Below are positions 18,448 through 26,793 of a stretch of 64,000 nt of DNA, one piece after another. Source of the DNA: an uncultured Bacteroidales bacterium (GTDB lineage: Bacteria > Bacteroidota > Bacteroidia > Bacteroidales > UBA932); the NCBI GenBank assembly GCA_944323245.1, contig CALURT010000011.1, positions 19,763 through 83,762 on the forward strand, given 5' to 3'. Numbering within the stretch: position 1 is the stretch's first letter; each line of letters opens with the position of its first letter. A model generated the notes under the pieces. It was not told the DNA's origin. It did no database searches and saw only the letters and a list, made by a program, of their open reading frames with translations. The translations under genes were made by a program, and so were the position numbers.

Positions 18448-19650
18448 TCAGATGGTCCTTCCAGGGTACTGCTTCAATCCTTCTTCAAGACATTTCAGGG
18501 CCTTTTCCATTTCCGGAATTTCGAGCACGTATGCGATACGGGCATGGTTCAGGCCTTTGCCAGGCGTCTTGTAGAACGAAGCCGCCGGCGTCACCATGGT
18601 GGTTTCGTTGTCAAGACGGAAGGTTTCGAGCATCCATCTTGCGAAATTTTCGGTATTGTCCACCGGAAGTTCGGCCACAGTATAGAAGGCGCCCATAGGC
18701 ATAGGGGTAAACACGCCCGGAATCTGGTTCAGACGGTTTATCATGTAGTTCCTCCTCTTGATGTACTCTTCACGGACATCCCTGAAATATTCCTTCGGCG
18801 TGTCAAGGGCGCCGATTGCCGCATGCTGGCCGAGGACAGGAGGGCAGAGACGGGCCTGTGCGTATTTCATGGCGGCCGTCATAACGTCCTTGTTGTGCGA
18901 GACGATGCATCCGATACGGGCTCCGCAGAGATTGTATCGTTTTGACACTGAATCCACAAGAATCACGTTCTGTCCGAGATCCGGAATGTTCATCGCAGAG
19001 AAATGCGGCTCGTCCGTATAGCAGAATTCCCTGTAGACTTCGTCGGAAATGAGGAAAAGATCATGCCTGCGGGCCACATCTCCGAGAGCGAGCATGCTTT
19101 CCTTGGAATACAGAGTACCCGTAGGATTGCCCGGATTGCATATCAGGATGGCCTTGGTCCTGTCGGTGATGGCCTTTTCGAATTCTGATATGTCAGGGAC
19201 CTGGAATCCCTTCCTTATGTCGGTAGGAATAGCCTTAAGGCTGATTCCGTTCATGTATGCGAATGTATTGTAATTGGTGTAGAACGGTTCGAGGACGATG
19301 ACTTCGTCTCCTTCGTTGCAGGTGATTTCCAATGCCATGTTGACACCTTCGCTGCCTGCGACGGTCACGATGATTTCAGACACGTCGATGTCTATGCCGA
19401 TACCTTTATAATATCTGTTGACAAGGCCTTCCCTCAATTCGATGAGTCCTGCGGAATTGCTGTAGGAGACGTTTCTCATTTTCAGGTTCCTGACAGCCTC
19501 CAATGCGCAGTCCGGAGAAGTGATGTCAGGCTGGCCTATGTTCAGATGATACACCTTCACGCCCTGTTTCTTCGCAGCGTCTGCCAAAGGTACGAGTTTC
19601 CTGATAGCCGAAGCCGGCATTTTCCGGGCTTTGAAAGAAATACTTGCCAT
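18448..19650 (-). CDS. Class I/II PLP-dependent aminotransferase
   Basis: This fold-type I aminotransferase has VYHLNIGQPDITSP at the start, the cofactor-stacking region YTNYNTFAY, ICNPGNPTGTLYS and ISDEVYREF. The Schiff-base lysine is in VDSVSKRYNLCGARIG, and a C-terminal arginine-containing stretch closes the fold. The family most often uses aspartate, or aromatic or branched amino acids, but specificity cannot be told here. I placed the start at 19650 (MASISFKARKMP), not at the upstream ATG at 19701, because it fits family N termini and the promoter position. It has 400 residues. Confidence 0.92.
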   Translation of the reverse strand: MASISFKARKMPASAIRKLVPLADAAKKQGVKVYHLNIGQPDITSPDCALEAVRNLKMRNVSYSNSAGLIELREGLVNRYYKGIGIDIDVSEIIVTVAGSEGVNMALEITCNEGDEVIVLEPFYTNYNTFAYMNGISLKAIPTDIRKGFQVPDISEFEKAITDRTKAILICNPGNPTGTLYSKESMLALGDVARRHDLFLISDEVYREFCYTDEPHFSAMNIPDLGQNVILVDSVSKRYNLCGARIGCIVSHNKDVMTAAMKYAQARLCPPVLGQHAAIGALDTPKEYFRDVREEYIKRRNYMINRLNQIPGVFTPMPMGAFYTVAELPVDNTENFARWMLETFRLDNETTMVTPAASFYKTPGKGLNHARIAYVLEIPEMEKALKCLEEGLKQYPGRTI

Positions 19651-19690
19651 AAACGTTAGATTTTTAGATTTGTTAATTTCGTAAACCGAG

Positions 19691-19722
19691 CAAATGTACA
19701 ACTTTTTTAATCTTCGTGCAAG
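19691..19722 (-). promoter_or_regulatory. Promoter of the aminotransferase gene
   Basis: On the minus strand CTTG (19719-19722) and TACATTTG (19691-19698) are spaced by 20 nt. The -7 box is a full TAnnTTTG match and the -33 box has one mismatch. Confidence 0.7.
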
Positions 19723-19742
19723 AGGAAATTATCTCGATATTT

Positions 19743-19775
19743 CTTGTAGGAAATGGATAGAATTATTTACCTTTG
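19743..19775 (+). promoter_or_regulatory. Promoter of glnN
   Basis: CTTG (19743-19746) and TACCTTTG (19768-19775) are separated by 21 nt. The glnN ATG follows 29 nt later. Confidence 0.7.
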
Positions 19776-19804
19776 CGTGGATTTAATCAAAACGGGCAAA
19801 ACAA

Positions 19805-21979
19805 ATGGCGACTTTCAGGCAAAGAGCTTTGGATGAGGCTGCGACACATCATCCGGAAAGATTCTATGAAGAAAAGGGTCCGGTCTCGGGATATTTCGGC
19901 CGGAATGTTTTCAGTTTGGACAAGATGAGGGGTTATGTATCCCAGCAGGCCTACGAAGCGGTACTGTCGGCAGTGAAATTCGGAGAAAAGATAGACAGGG
20001 GAGTGGCGAACGAGATCGCATCAGGCATGAAAGCCTGGGCCACGGAGATGGGCGCTACCCACTATACCCATCTTTTCCAGCCTCTTACGGACTCTACGGC
20101 TGAAAAACACGAGGCGTTTATTTCCGTGAAGGACGGAAAACCTTTCGAAAGATTCAACGGAAGCGCCCTCGTGCAGCAGGAGCCTGACGCATCGAGTTTC
20201 CCGAACGGAGGATTGAGGAACACTTTCGAGGCACGCGGTTACTCGGCATGGGATCCATCCTCGCCGGTGTTCATCCTCGACGGTACCCTGTGCATTCCTT
20301 CGGTGTTCGTGGCCTATACTGGCGAAGCCTTGGATACCAAGGTTCCCAATCTGAAATCGCTGCAGGCACTGAATGATGCGGCCACAAGCGTTGCCTCCCT
20401 TTTCGACAGCAGCGTCAAGAGCGTACATGTCAATCTCGGCATCGAACAGGAATATTTCCTCGTGGACGAGTCCCTTTATAATGCAAGGCCGGACTTGGTG
20501 CTCTGCAACAGGACGGTCATAGGCCATACTTCGGCCAAGGACCAGCAGCTCGAAGACCATTATTTCGGAGCGATACCATCGAAGGTGAGCGCTTTCATGA
20601 AGGATTTCGAGACCGAGGCGTACAAACTCGGCATCCTCCTTCAGACGCGGCACAACGAGGTGGCCCCCAACCAGTTCGAATGCGCTCCGGTATTCTGCGA
20701 TGCTGTTACGGCCATAGACCAGAACATGATGCTCATGATTCTAATGCAGAAAGTGGCCGAAAAACACCATCTCAAGGTCATATTCCACGAGAAACCTTTC
20801 GACGGGGTGAACGGCTCCGGCAAGCATTGCAACTGGTCGATAGTCACCGATACGGGAGTGAACCTGCTTTCTCCGGGCAAGACTCCGAACAAGAACCTGC
20901 AGTTCCTGTCGTTCTACGCATCCGTGATAAAGGCTGTCCACGACCACGACTACCTGCTGATGGCAAGCATAGCGACATTGAGCAATTCATACAGGCTCGG
21001 AGGCAACGAAGCCCCGCCTGCCGTCATGTCCGTCTTCTCCGGCTCTACACTATATAATATATTCAGTGCAATAGAGAACATGCAGGACCCGCAGGAGGAG
21101 AAAACGGATATGGAGTCCATCAAGATCGTCAGGTCCGTACCGGAAATATTCCCCGACAATACGGACAGGAACAGGACTTCGCCGTTTGCGTTTACCGGCA
21201 ACAGGTTCGAATTCAGGGCAGTAGGCTCATCCGTCAATGTCGGTTCGGCGATATACGTACTCAATACCATTGTGGCTGAAAGCCTTGTGAACTTCAGGAA
21301 GCGCGTTGACGAACTCATGGCGTCGGGAGAGGAGCTTTCAAAGGCGGTTATGACAGTTATCAGGGAATTTTCCATTGCTGCGAAAAACGTGATGTTCGAA
21401 GGCAACGGCTACAGTCGGGAATGGGAAAAGGAAGCCGGGAAAAGAGGCTTGAGGGCCATCAGGAATGTTCCGGAGGCATACGAAGTGTTCAGGGAAAAGG
21501 CAACGGTGGACATGTTTTCCAACCTCGGGGTCCTCGCTCCTAACGAATTGGAGGCAAGATACGAGATACTCAACGAGACATACGTCAAGAAACTGCAGAT
21601 AGAGGCCCGTGTAATCGGGGACATCTGTCTCAATCATGTCCTTCCGGCTGCGGTCAAGTATCAGAACATCCTCATAGAGAACGTAAAGGGCGTGAAGGAG
21701 ATTTTCGGAAACGAATATTCCGAGCTCTGTGCATCCGAATTCGCCACGCTGAAAAAAATATCATCGTATATCAACAGGATATCCTTGGACGTCGAAGCCC
21801 TTGTAGAGGCCCGGAAGAAAGCCAATGCCATTCCTGACATCGCTCTCCGTGCGAAAATGTACTCCAAGGACGTGAAGGATATGATGGACAAGGTCAGAGA
21901 CAGCGCCGACCATCTTGAAATGCTTATTGACGATGAAATGTGGCCGTTGCCGAAATACCGTGAACTGCTGTTTTTGTAA
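19805..21979 (+). CDS. glnN: Glutamine synthetase, type III
   Basis: This enzyme makes glutamine from glutamate and ammonia at the expense of ATP. The type III form is recognised by its length (724 residues) and by motifs such as GLRNTFEARGYSAWDPSSP near the N terminus. Others are VNLGIEQEYFLVD, TRHNEVAPNQFECAPVF and FDGVNGSGKHCNWS in the active-site region, and NRTSPFAFTGNRFEFRAVGSS. This form is the usual one in Bacteroides relatives. A promoter lies at 19743-19775. A lipoprotein gene follows after 6 nt, so the two may be co-transcribed. Confidence 0.97.
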   Translation: MATFRQRALDEAATHHPERFYEEKGPVSGYFGRNVFSLDKMRGYVSQQAYEAVLSAVKFGEKIDRGVANEIASGMKAWATEMGATHYTHLFQPLTDSTAEKHEAFISVKDGKPFERFNGSALVQQEPDASSFPNGGLRNTFEARGYSAWDPSSPVFILDGTLCIPSVFVAYTGEALDTKVPNLKSLQALNDAATSVASLFDSSVKSVHVNLGIEQEYFLVDESLYNARPDLVLCNRTVIGHTSAKDQQLEDHYFGAIPSKVSAFMKDFETEAYKLGILLQTRHNEVAPNQFECAPVFCDAVTAIDQNMMLMILMQKVAEKHHLKVIFHEKPFDGVNGSGKHCNWSIVTDTGVNLLSPGKTPNKNLQFLSFYASVIKAVHDHDYLLMASIATLSNSYRLGGNEAPPAVMSVFSGSTLYNIFSAIENMQDPQEEKTDMESIKIVRSVPEIFPDNTDRNRTSPFAFTGNRFEFRAVGSSVNVGSAIYVLNTIVAESLVNFRKRVDELMASGEELSKAVMTVIREFSIAAKNVMFEGNGYSREWEKEAGKRGLRAIRNVPEAYEVFREKATVDMFSNLGVLAPNELEARYEILNETYVKKLQIEARVIGDICLNHVLPAAVKYQNILIENVKGVKEIFGNEYSELCASEFATLKKISSYINRISLDVEALVEARKKANAIPDIALRAKMYSKDVKDMMDKVRDSADHLEMLIDDEMWPLPKYRELLFL

Positions 21980-21985
21980 CACAAG

Positions 21986-23254
21986 ATGAACAGGAACCAT
22001 ATTTTTACGATACTGATATTGTCTGCACTTGTTGCTGTTTCCTGCGGGAGAAAGGCTGAAGAGCCTGATGCCCGGTCTTGCCCGTATGTGGTCCAGGTTC
22101 TGTCCGACACGTCATCGACGGGATACCAGGTCCTGTCCGCATACGACGATGCCGATGTGTCCGGTGTCATATCGGTAATCGGACCCCTTGCCGAAACCGC
22201 CGTGCTGACGGAGGCCCTTCTGCGTTCCGACAGATTCGACAATATCGACGGCAGAATGCGTCCTGACAGTCTTCCCGACTTTGCAGGAGAGACCATATCC
22301 GCTTTCTTTGATCTTGCGAATGCTCCATATTACGGGTATTTCAGATCCATGAACGAGGACTATGTCAGGGAAATTGCTGCAGAATCCGCAGTGGAGGCAG
22401 TCAACGGCCGCTGCTACGCCAACCCTTTCGACCATGAAGGCAAGACGGAGAAAAGGAAGGCCAAGGCGATAATGTTCTCCTCGTCACTGATGTCGGGATA
22501 CGGATATGACGATGTCCGCATGCTTTTCGAGGAGTCAGGCAAGGAAATCTGCGTTATTGCACCCCTCCAGTCGGTTTTCGGAGATATTTTCAGCAGGCAT
22601 GACGATGTCTCGGCGATAGGCGTATGGGCGGACATAGAAACCATAGCATCAGGTGTTTACGGACTTGTATCGGAAAAGGAGGCGGAAAAGTACGGCGCAG
22701 GAGAGAATTTCAGATGCGTGTGCCTTTCTCCTGAATTTACGGGAAATCCGGATGCGGATCTGAGAAAATATTTGGACATGTATGCCGCCTCGGGACATGA
22801 CGAAAGGCTCGATGCCGTCATCATCGATGATTTCACGAAACATGCGTATGCCGATTCCCTTAATGCGGCGTTCTCAAGGCTTCTCCTGTCGGACAGTCCC
22901 GAATCGGACAGGTACAGGCTGTCGGTGTCCGGAAACTTCGGATTCATCAGTCCTGTGGAGACTATGGCGGCGGACTGCTACGAATATCTGCGTGAGAAAA
23001 ACAGGTTTACACATGAAATAGCGTATCCGGCAGCCGAAGGCTACATGACGGTTCCGGTTTACAGTCCGGGCGTGCAGAACCTTGACGAAAACGGATTCTT
23101 CAAGGACGAATACAAGTACGACAGGGCTGCGGACTCCGGAAAGCGGACAGTCAAGACAATCCCGTTCAAGGAGAGATACCTTCCCGACGACGCTCCGCAA
23201 ATCGACTCGATAGCACCCTTAACATACAAAAGACTTTTCCATGTATATAAGTAA
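21986..23254 (+). CDS. Lipoprotein of unknown function (422 aa)
   Basis: The N terminus is a lipoprotein signal (SALVAVSC, lipid on Cys20). The mature part looks like a mixed alpha/beta protein. It contains VVQVLSDTSSTGYQVLSAYDD, a periplasmic-binding-protein-like stretch SGVISVIGPLAETAVL, later IMFSSSLMSGYGYDDVRMLFEESG, and a second half with LDAVIIDDFTKHAYADSL. That alternation resembles sugar-binding or LacI-type type 1 binding folds, but I cannot assign it. The C terminus is Pro/Tyr rich. It overlaps the exonuclease gene by 14 nt. I do not recognise a named family. Confidence 0.75.
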   Translation: MNRNHIFTILILSALVAVSCGRKAEEPDARSCPYVVQVLSDTSSTGYQVLSAYDDADVSGVISVIGPLAETAVLTEALLRSDRFDNIDGRMRPDSLPDFAGETISAFFDLANAPYYGYFRSMNEDYVREIAAESAVEAVNGRCYANPFDHEGKTEKRKAKAIMFSSSLMSGYGYDDVRMLFEESGKEICVIAPLQSVFGDIFSRHDDVSAIGVWADIETIASGVYGLVSEKEAEKYGAGENFRCVCLSPEFTGNPDADLRKYLDMYAASGHDERLDAVIIDDFTKHAYADSLNAAFSRLLLSDSPESDRYRLSVSGNFGFISPVETMAADCYEYLREKNRFTHEIAYPAAEGYMTVPVYSPGVQNLDENGFFKDEYKYDRAADSGKRTVKTIPFKERYLPDDAPQIDSIAPLTYKRLFHVYK

Positions 23255-23846
23255 TATTTCACAGGACGAACTTCAGAAATTGGATTTTATCACCTTTCAG
23301 GGTAAAATCAAGGTAATAGACAGTTCAGGGCCGGATTTCGACAGAGCCGTGAAATATCTTCGTACACAGAAGGTCATAGGGTTCGATACTGAAACCAGAC
23401 CGTGCTTTTCCGCATCCCAGCCGAGATACGGGGTCTCGCTGCTTCAGCTTTCAGGGGCGGAAAAGGCTTTTTTGTTCAGAATCAAGCTTCTCGGGATGCA
23501 CAGGAGGTTGTGCAACATCCTCGCAGACGAGAAAATCATAAAGGTGGGAGCGGCAGTAAACGATGACATAAAGGGCCTTCAGAGATATGCCGGCTTCACG
23601 CCGAAATCTTTCGTAGACCTTCAGAAAATAGTCGGGGATTACGGGATAAGGGACAAAAGCGTGAAGAAAATGTCTGCCATTATCCTCGGTTACAAAATCT
23701 CCAAGACACAGCAGCTGTCCAACTGGGAAGCGGAAGTGCTTTCCGAATCCCAGGAAAAGTACGCCGCAACCGACGCATGGGTATGCAGGGAGATGTATCT
23801 GCGCCTGATGAAGTCGGAAAAAACAGTTCCCGTACAATCAGAATAA
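23241..23846 (+). CDS. DEDD-type 3'-5' exonuclease (RNase D-like domain)
   Basis: This single-domain exonuclease of 201 residues has all acidic motifs of the DEDDy group: VIGFDTETRPCF (D and E of motif I), VGAAVNDDIKGLQ (motif II) and YAATDAWVCREMY (tyrosine and aspartate of motif III). There is no HRDC domain, unlike full RNase D. It would act on RNA or DNA ends in the cytoplasm. It overlaps the upstream lipoprotein gene by 14 nt and is followed after 10 nt by an rRNA methyltransferase gene. Confidence 0.9.
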   Translation: MYISNISQDELQKLDFITFQGKIKVIDSSGPDFDRAVKYLRTQKVIGFDTETRPCFSASQPRYGVSLLQLSGAEKAFLFRIKLLGMHRRLCNILADEKIIKVGAAVNDDIKGLQRYAGFTPKSFVDLQKIVGDYGIRDKSVKKMSAIILGYKISKTQQLSNWEAEVLSESQEKYAATDAWVCREMYLRLMKSEKTVPVQSE

Positions 23847-23856
23847 TCCGTAAGAC

Positions 23857-25059
23857 ATGATCAAGGTCATATTGAAAAAGGGGAGGGAAGACTCCGTCCT
23901 GCGTTTCCATCCGTGGGTATTTTCCGGGGCCATTGCAGAAGTACAGGGACATCCCGATGAGGGGGATGTGGTCGCAGTGCATTCTTCCGACGGGAAATTC
24001 CTTGCTGCAGGACACTGGCAGATAGGTTCCATCGCTGTAAGGATTCTCAGTTTCAACGCCGACGCTCTCAGGCCGGACTTCTACGGGGAAATGCTGTCCC
24101 GCGCTTTCGCCATGCGCCGTTCTTTCGGCATAGAGACGGATTCGCCGGGAAGGGAGACGAACTGCTATCGTCTCGTTCACGGGGAGGGTGACAATCTTCC
24201 AGGACTTATCATAGATTATTATGACGGGGTATGCGTCATGCAGGCCCATTCCGTGGGAATGTTCCGCTCCCGCAGGAAAATTACCGAAGCGCTTGAAAAC
24301 ATATACGGCAATTCATTGAAGGCGGTTTATGACAAAAGTTCCGGGACCGCGCCGTTCAAGGCCGGGCTCGAACTTGTCGACTCGTACATGTACAGAAGAC
24401 CGGATTTCAATGACGACGAACAGACAGTCATGGAAAACGGGCACAGATTTGCCGTAAACTGGACCTCCGGGCAGAAAACGGGCTTTTTCCTCGATCAGAG
24501 GGACAACCGCCGTTTGGTGGAAATGCACTCTTCAGGGAGGAATGTACTGAACCTGTTCTGCTATACCGGCGGTTTTTCGGTATATGCGCTTGCCGGCGGG
24601 GCCTCATACGTAGAATCCGTCGACAGTTCCGCCAAGGCCGTCGGAATGGCTGAAAGGAACGTTGCCATCAACGGTTTCCCTCAGGAAAGGCACAAAAGCG
24701 TCTGCACCGATGCCATTGCATATCTGAAAGATGTTCCGGAAGGGAAGTTTGACTTGATCATAGTGGACCCGCCGGCATTTGCAAAGCACAAGGGCGCTTT
24801 GAAGAACGCCCTCAGGGCCTATCAGAGGCTCAATGCATCGGCGATTTCCAAGGTGGCATCCGGAGGTCTCGTCTTCACGTACAGCTGCTCTCAGGTCGTG
24901 GACAGGGAGGCCTTTGCGTTGGCCGTATTTTCAGCAGCGGCCTCTACCGGACGAAGAGTGCGGATTCTCGACAGATTGGTACAGCCGGCCGACCACGCCG
25001 TGAACATCTACCACCCCGAAGGGGAGTATCTTAAAGGATTGTTGCTGTATGTGGAGTAG
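23857..25059 (+). CDS. Class I SAM-dependent rRNA methyltransferase (RlmI-like, PUA domain)
   Basis: The protein has an N-terminal PUA-type RNA-binding domain (about residues 1-75, RFHPWVFSGAIAEVQGHPDEGD). A Rossmann methyltransferase domain follows, with SAM-binding NVLNLFCYTGGFSVYALAGGA and motif IV IIVDPPAFAKHKGA. A late HPEGEYLKGLLLYVE end is typical of RlmI/RlmK-like enzymes that methylate a 23S rRNA cytosine. It has 400 residues. The exact target base is inferred from the family, not seen. The tRNA-Cys promoter begins right after its stop. Confidence 0.92.
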   Translation: MIKVILKKGREDSVLRFHPWVFSGAIAEVQGHPDEGDVVAVHSSDGKFLAAGHWQIGSIAVRILSFNADALRPDFYGEMLSRAFAMRRSFGIETDSPGRETNCYRLVHGEGDNLPGLIIDYYDGVCVMQAHSVGMFRSRRKITEALENIYGNSLKAVYDKSSGTAPFKAGLELVDSYMYRRPDFNDDEQTVMENGHRFAVNWTSGQKTGFFLDQRDNRRLVEMHSSGRNVLNLFCYTGGFSVYALAGGASYVESVDSSAKAVGMAERNVAINGFPQERHKSVCTDAIAYLKDVPEGKFDLIIVDPPAFAKHKGALKNALRAYQRLNASAISKVASGGLVFTYSCSQVVDREAFALAVFSAAASTGRRVRILDRLVQPADHAVNIYHPEGEYLKGLLLYVE

Positions 25060-25064
25060 AAAAT

Positions 25065-25095
25065 TTTGCAGATTCGGATTTTTTGATTAATTTTG
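25065..25095 (+). promoter_or_regulatory. Promoter of tRNA-Cys
   Basis: TTTG (25065-25068) and TAATTTTG (25088-25095) are spaced by 19 nt, a perfect match to the Bacteroidetes promoter. The mature tRNA starts 18 nt after the -7 box. Confidence 0.85.
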
Positions 25096-25112
25096 CAATC
25101 TTCTTTGAAAAA

Positions 25113-25183
25113 GGTGCTATGGCCGAGTGGTTAGGCAATGGTCTGCAAAACCATGCACAGCAGTTCGATTCTGCTTGGCACCT
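25113..25183 (+). tRNA. tRNA-Cys (anticodon GCA)
   Basis: The acceptor arm GGTGCTA (25113-25119) pairs with TGGCACC (25176-25182), with one G-T pair. The anticodon loop TCTGCAAAAC shows GCA, and the T-loop TTCGATT is standard. The discriminator base is T (25183), as expected for cysteine tRNAs. CCA is not encoded. The total is 71 nt. Confidence 0.95.
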
Positions 25184-25227
25184 CGACTTATTGGTTATTA
25201 GTTTTAGTGTTATTATGTGGTTAGTAT

Positions 25228-25267
25228 GAGGGGTCCCCACGTGAGTGGCGATGACCTCTTTCGTTTT
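25228..25267 (+). terminator. Probable terminator after tRNA-Cys
   Basis: GAGG and CCTC form an outer stem and CCAC-GTGA-GTGG an inner stem between 25228 and 25258. They are followed by TTTCGTTTTTTT. The stem has an asymmetric internal loop, so strength is uncertain. Confidence 0.55.
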
Positions 25268-25295
25268 TTTATGACCTCAATGCAGTAAAGATATT

Positions 25296-25613
25296 ATGGA
25301 AAGCAACGACAACAAGGAAAAATTCAGTTTCAACATCAAGCAGGACGTGGCTTCAGGCTCGTACTCGAATCTTACCATCATCACGCATTCGGCTGCGGAA
25401 TTCATCTTCGACTTCGCTACAATGCTTCCCGGACTTGCAAAACCGGAGATTACGAACCGTATTCTGATGAACCCTGAAAACGCCAAGAAACTTCTTCTCG
25501 CCTTGCAGGACAATATCAGCAAATACGAGTCCCATTTCGGCCCTATCAAGTTTTCCGAAGGGCCTAAGATGACTTTCCCTCTCGGCGGTCTCGGGAACGG
25601 TGCTAAATCCTGA
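25296..25613 (+). CDS. DUF3467 domain-containing protein
   Basis: This 105-residue cytoplasmic protein of the DUF3467 family is common in Bacteroidetes. The typical signatures are SGSYSNLTIITHSAAEFIFDFA and the C-terminal RILMNPENAKKLLLALQDNI with YESHFGPI. The function of the family is not known. It heads a run of same-strand genes (kdsC, maf, valS) with short gaps. Confidence 0.9.
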   Translation: MESNDNKEKFSFNIKQDVASGSYSNLTIITHSAAEFIFDFATMLPGLAKPEITNRILMNPENAKKLLLALQDNISKYESHFGPIKFSEGPKMTFPLGGLGNGAKS

Positions 25614-25627
25614 CAACGGACAAGGCA

Positions 25628-26155
25628 ATGGATGAGGTTTTCAAGAAGATAAGGGCTTTCGCCTTCGATGTGGACGGAGTGCTTACCGACGGTGGCATAT
25701 TGGCCGATCTTGACGGTGAGCTGTTCAGGACCTTCGATTCGAAGGACGGGTTCGCCATCAGGATGGCATATATGAAGGGTTTTCCCGTGGCTATCATTAC
25801 CGGAGGCCGTTCGGAAAGCATCCGCAAGAGGTTTCTGACCTGCGGGGTCAAATCCGAGGACGTGTATCTCGGGTCTCGGGACAAGATAGAGGATTTCGAC
25901 GATTTCTGCTCACGTTACGGGCTTGCACCGGAAGATGTCATGTATTTCGGGGATGATCTTCCGGACATTCCGGTCATGGTCAAGTGCGGATGCGGTGTCA
26001 GCCCGTCAGATGCCGTACCGGATGTCAGGGAAATCGCAGACTTCGTTTCCCCTTTTCCCGGAGGCAGGGGATGCGTGCGCCATGCAGTGGAAAGCGTACT
26101 TAAGGCACAAGGAAAATGGGCCCTGGATGTCGGAGTCTACAAGGCAAAGTTCTGA
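25628..26155 (+). CDS. kdsC: 3-deoxy-D-manno-octulosonate 8-phosphate phosphatase (KdsC-like HAD)
   Basis: KdsC removes phosphate from KDO 8-phosphate on the way to the lipopolysaccharide inner core. The HAD motif I is FAFDVDGVLTDGG, motif II VAIITGGRS and motif IV YFGDDLPDIPVM. The protein is 175 residues with no cap domain, as usual for this tetrameric family. It is followed by maf after 4 nt. Its LPS role fits the presence of lpxB in the window. Confidence 0.92.
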   Translation: MDEVFKKIRAFAFDVDGVLTDGGILADLDGELFRTFDSKDGFAIRMAYMKGFPVAIITGGRSESIRKRFLTCGVKSEDVYLGSRDKIEDFDDFCSRYGLAPEDVMYFGDDLPDIPVMVKCGCGVSPSDAVPDVREIADFVSPFPGGRGCVRHAVESVLKAQGKWALDVGVYKAKF

Positions 26156-26159
26156 ACCG

Positions 26160-26753
26160 ATGGATTCCGGCAACGTGCATATCATACTCGGAAGTGCTTC
26201 TCCAAGGAGGAAGGAACTTCTGTCGGCTCTCGGCCTTGATTTCGAAGTTGATACGGGAAACACCTACAGGGAGGATTTCTCGGGCATCGTGCATCCCGCA
26301 GACATCCCCTCCGTCATGTCGAAAGGAAAATCGCACGGCTTCCACCGGCCTCTTTCACGGAACGAACTTCTGATAACCGCCGATACCATTGTACTGTGCG
26401 GAAACAGGGCTCTCGGAAAACCTCACGACAGGGAAGAGGCTTTCGCCATGCTTACGGAACTTTCAGGCAGGACCCATGAAGTGATTACGGCCGTGACCCT
26501 CCGTTCAGTATCGCGTGAAACCACTTTCTCTGATACAGCAAAAGTGACGTTCCTCCCGCTTGAAAAGGAGGAAATCGATTATTATATCGACAATTACAGG
26601 CCGTTCGACAAAGCCGGGGCATACGGAATCCAGGAATGGATAGGCTATGTCGGCATAAGCGGAATCGAAGGTTCGTTCTATACGATTATGGGATTGCCGG
26701 TACACAAGGTATATTCCGAAATCAAATTATTTGTATCTTTGGGGAGTTTTTGA
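26160..26753 (+). CDS. maf: Maf-family nucleotide pyrophosphatase
   Basis: Maf proteins hydrolyse non-canonical or canonical nucleoside triphosphates to monophosphates and are linked to septum control. The sequence has [17 protein letters not shown] at the start, [18 protein letters not shown], the [10 protein letters not shown] stretch and [20 protein letters not shown]. The start at 26160 gives 197 residues. A much longer in-frame extension to 25923 would run inside kdsC and is rejected. A TATCTTTG box near its end (26734-26741) may drive valS. Confidence 0.93.
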   Translation: MDSGNVHIILGSASPRRKELLSALGLDFEVDTGNTYREDFSGIVHPADIPSVMSKGKSHGFHRPLSRNELLITADTIVLCGNRALGKPHDREEAFAMLTELSGRTHEVITAVTLRSVSRETTFSDTAKVTFLPLEKEEIDYYIDNYRPFDKAGAYGIQEWIGYVGISGIEGSFYTIMGLPVHKVYSEIKLFVSLGSF

Positions 26754-26793
26754 CTTTACCAATCCGCCGAATGGCGTTAATTTTTACCCTTTT

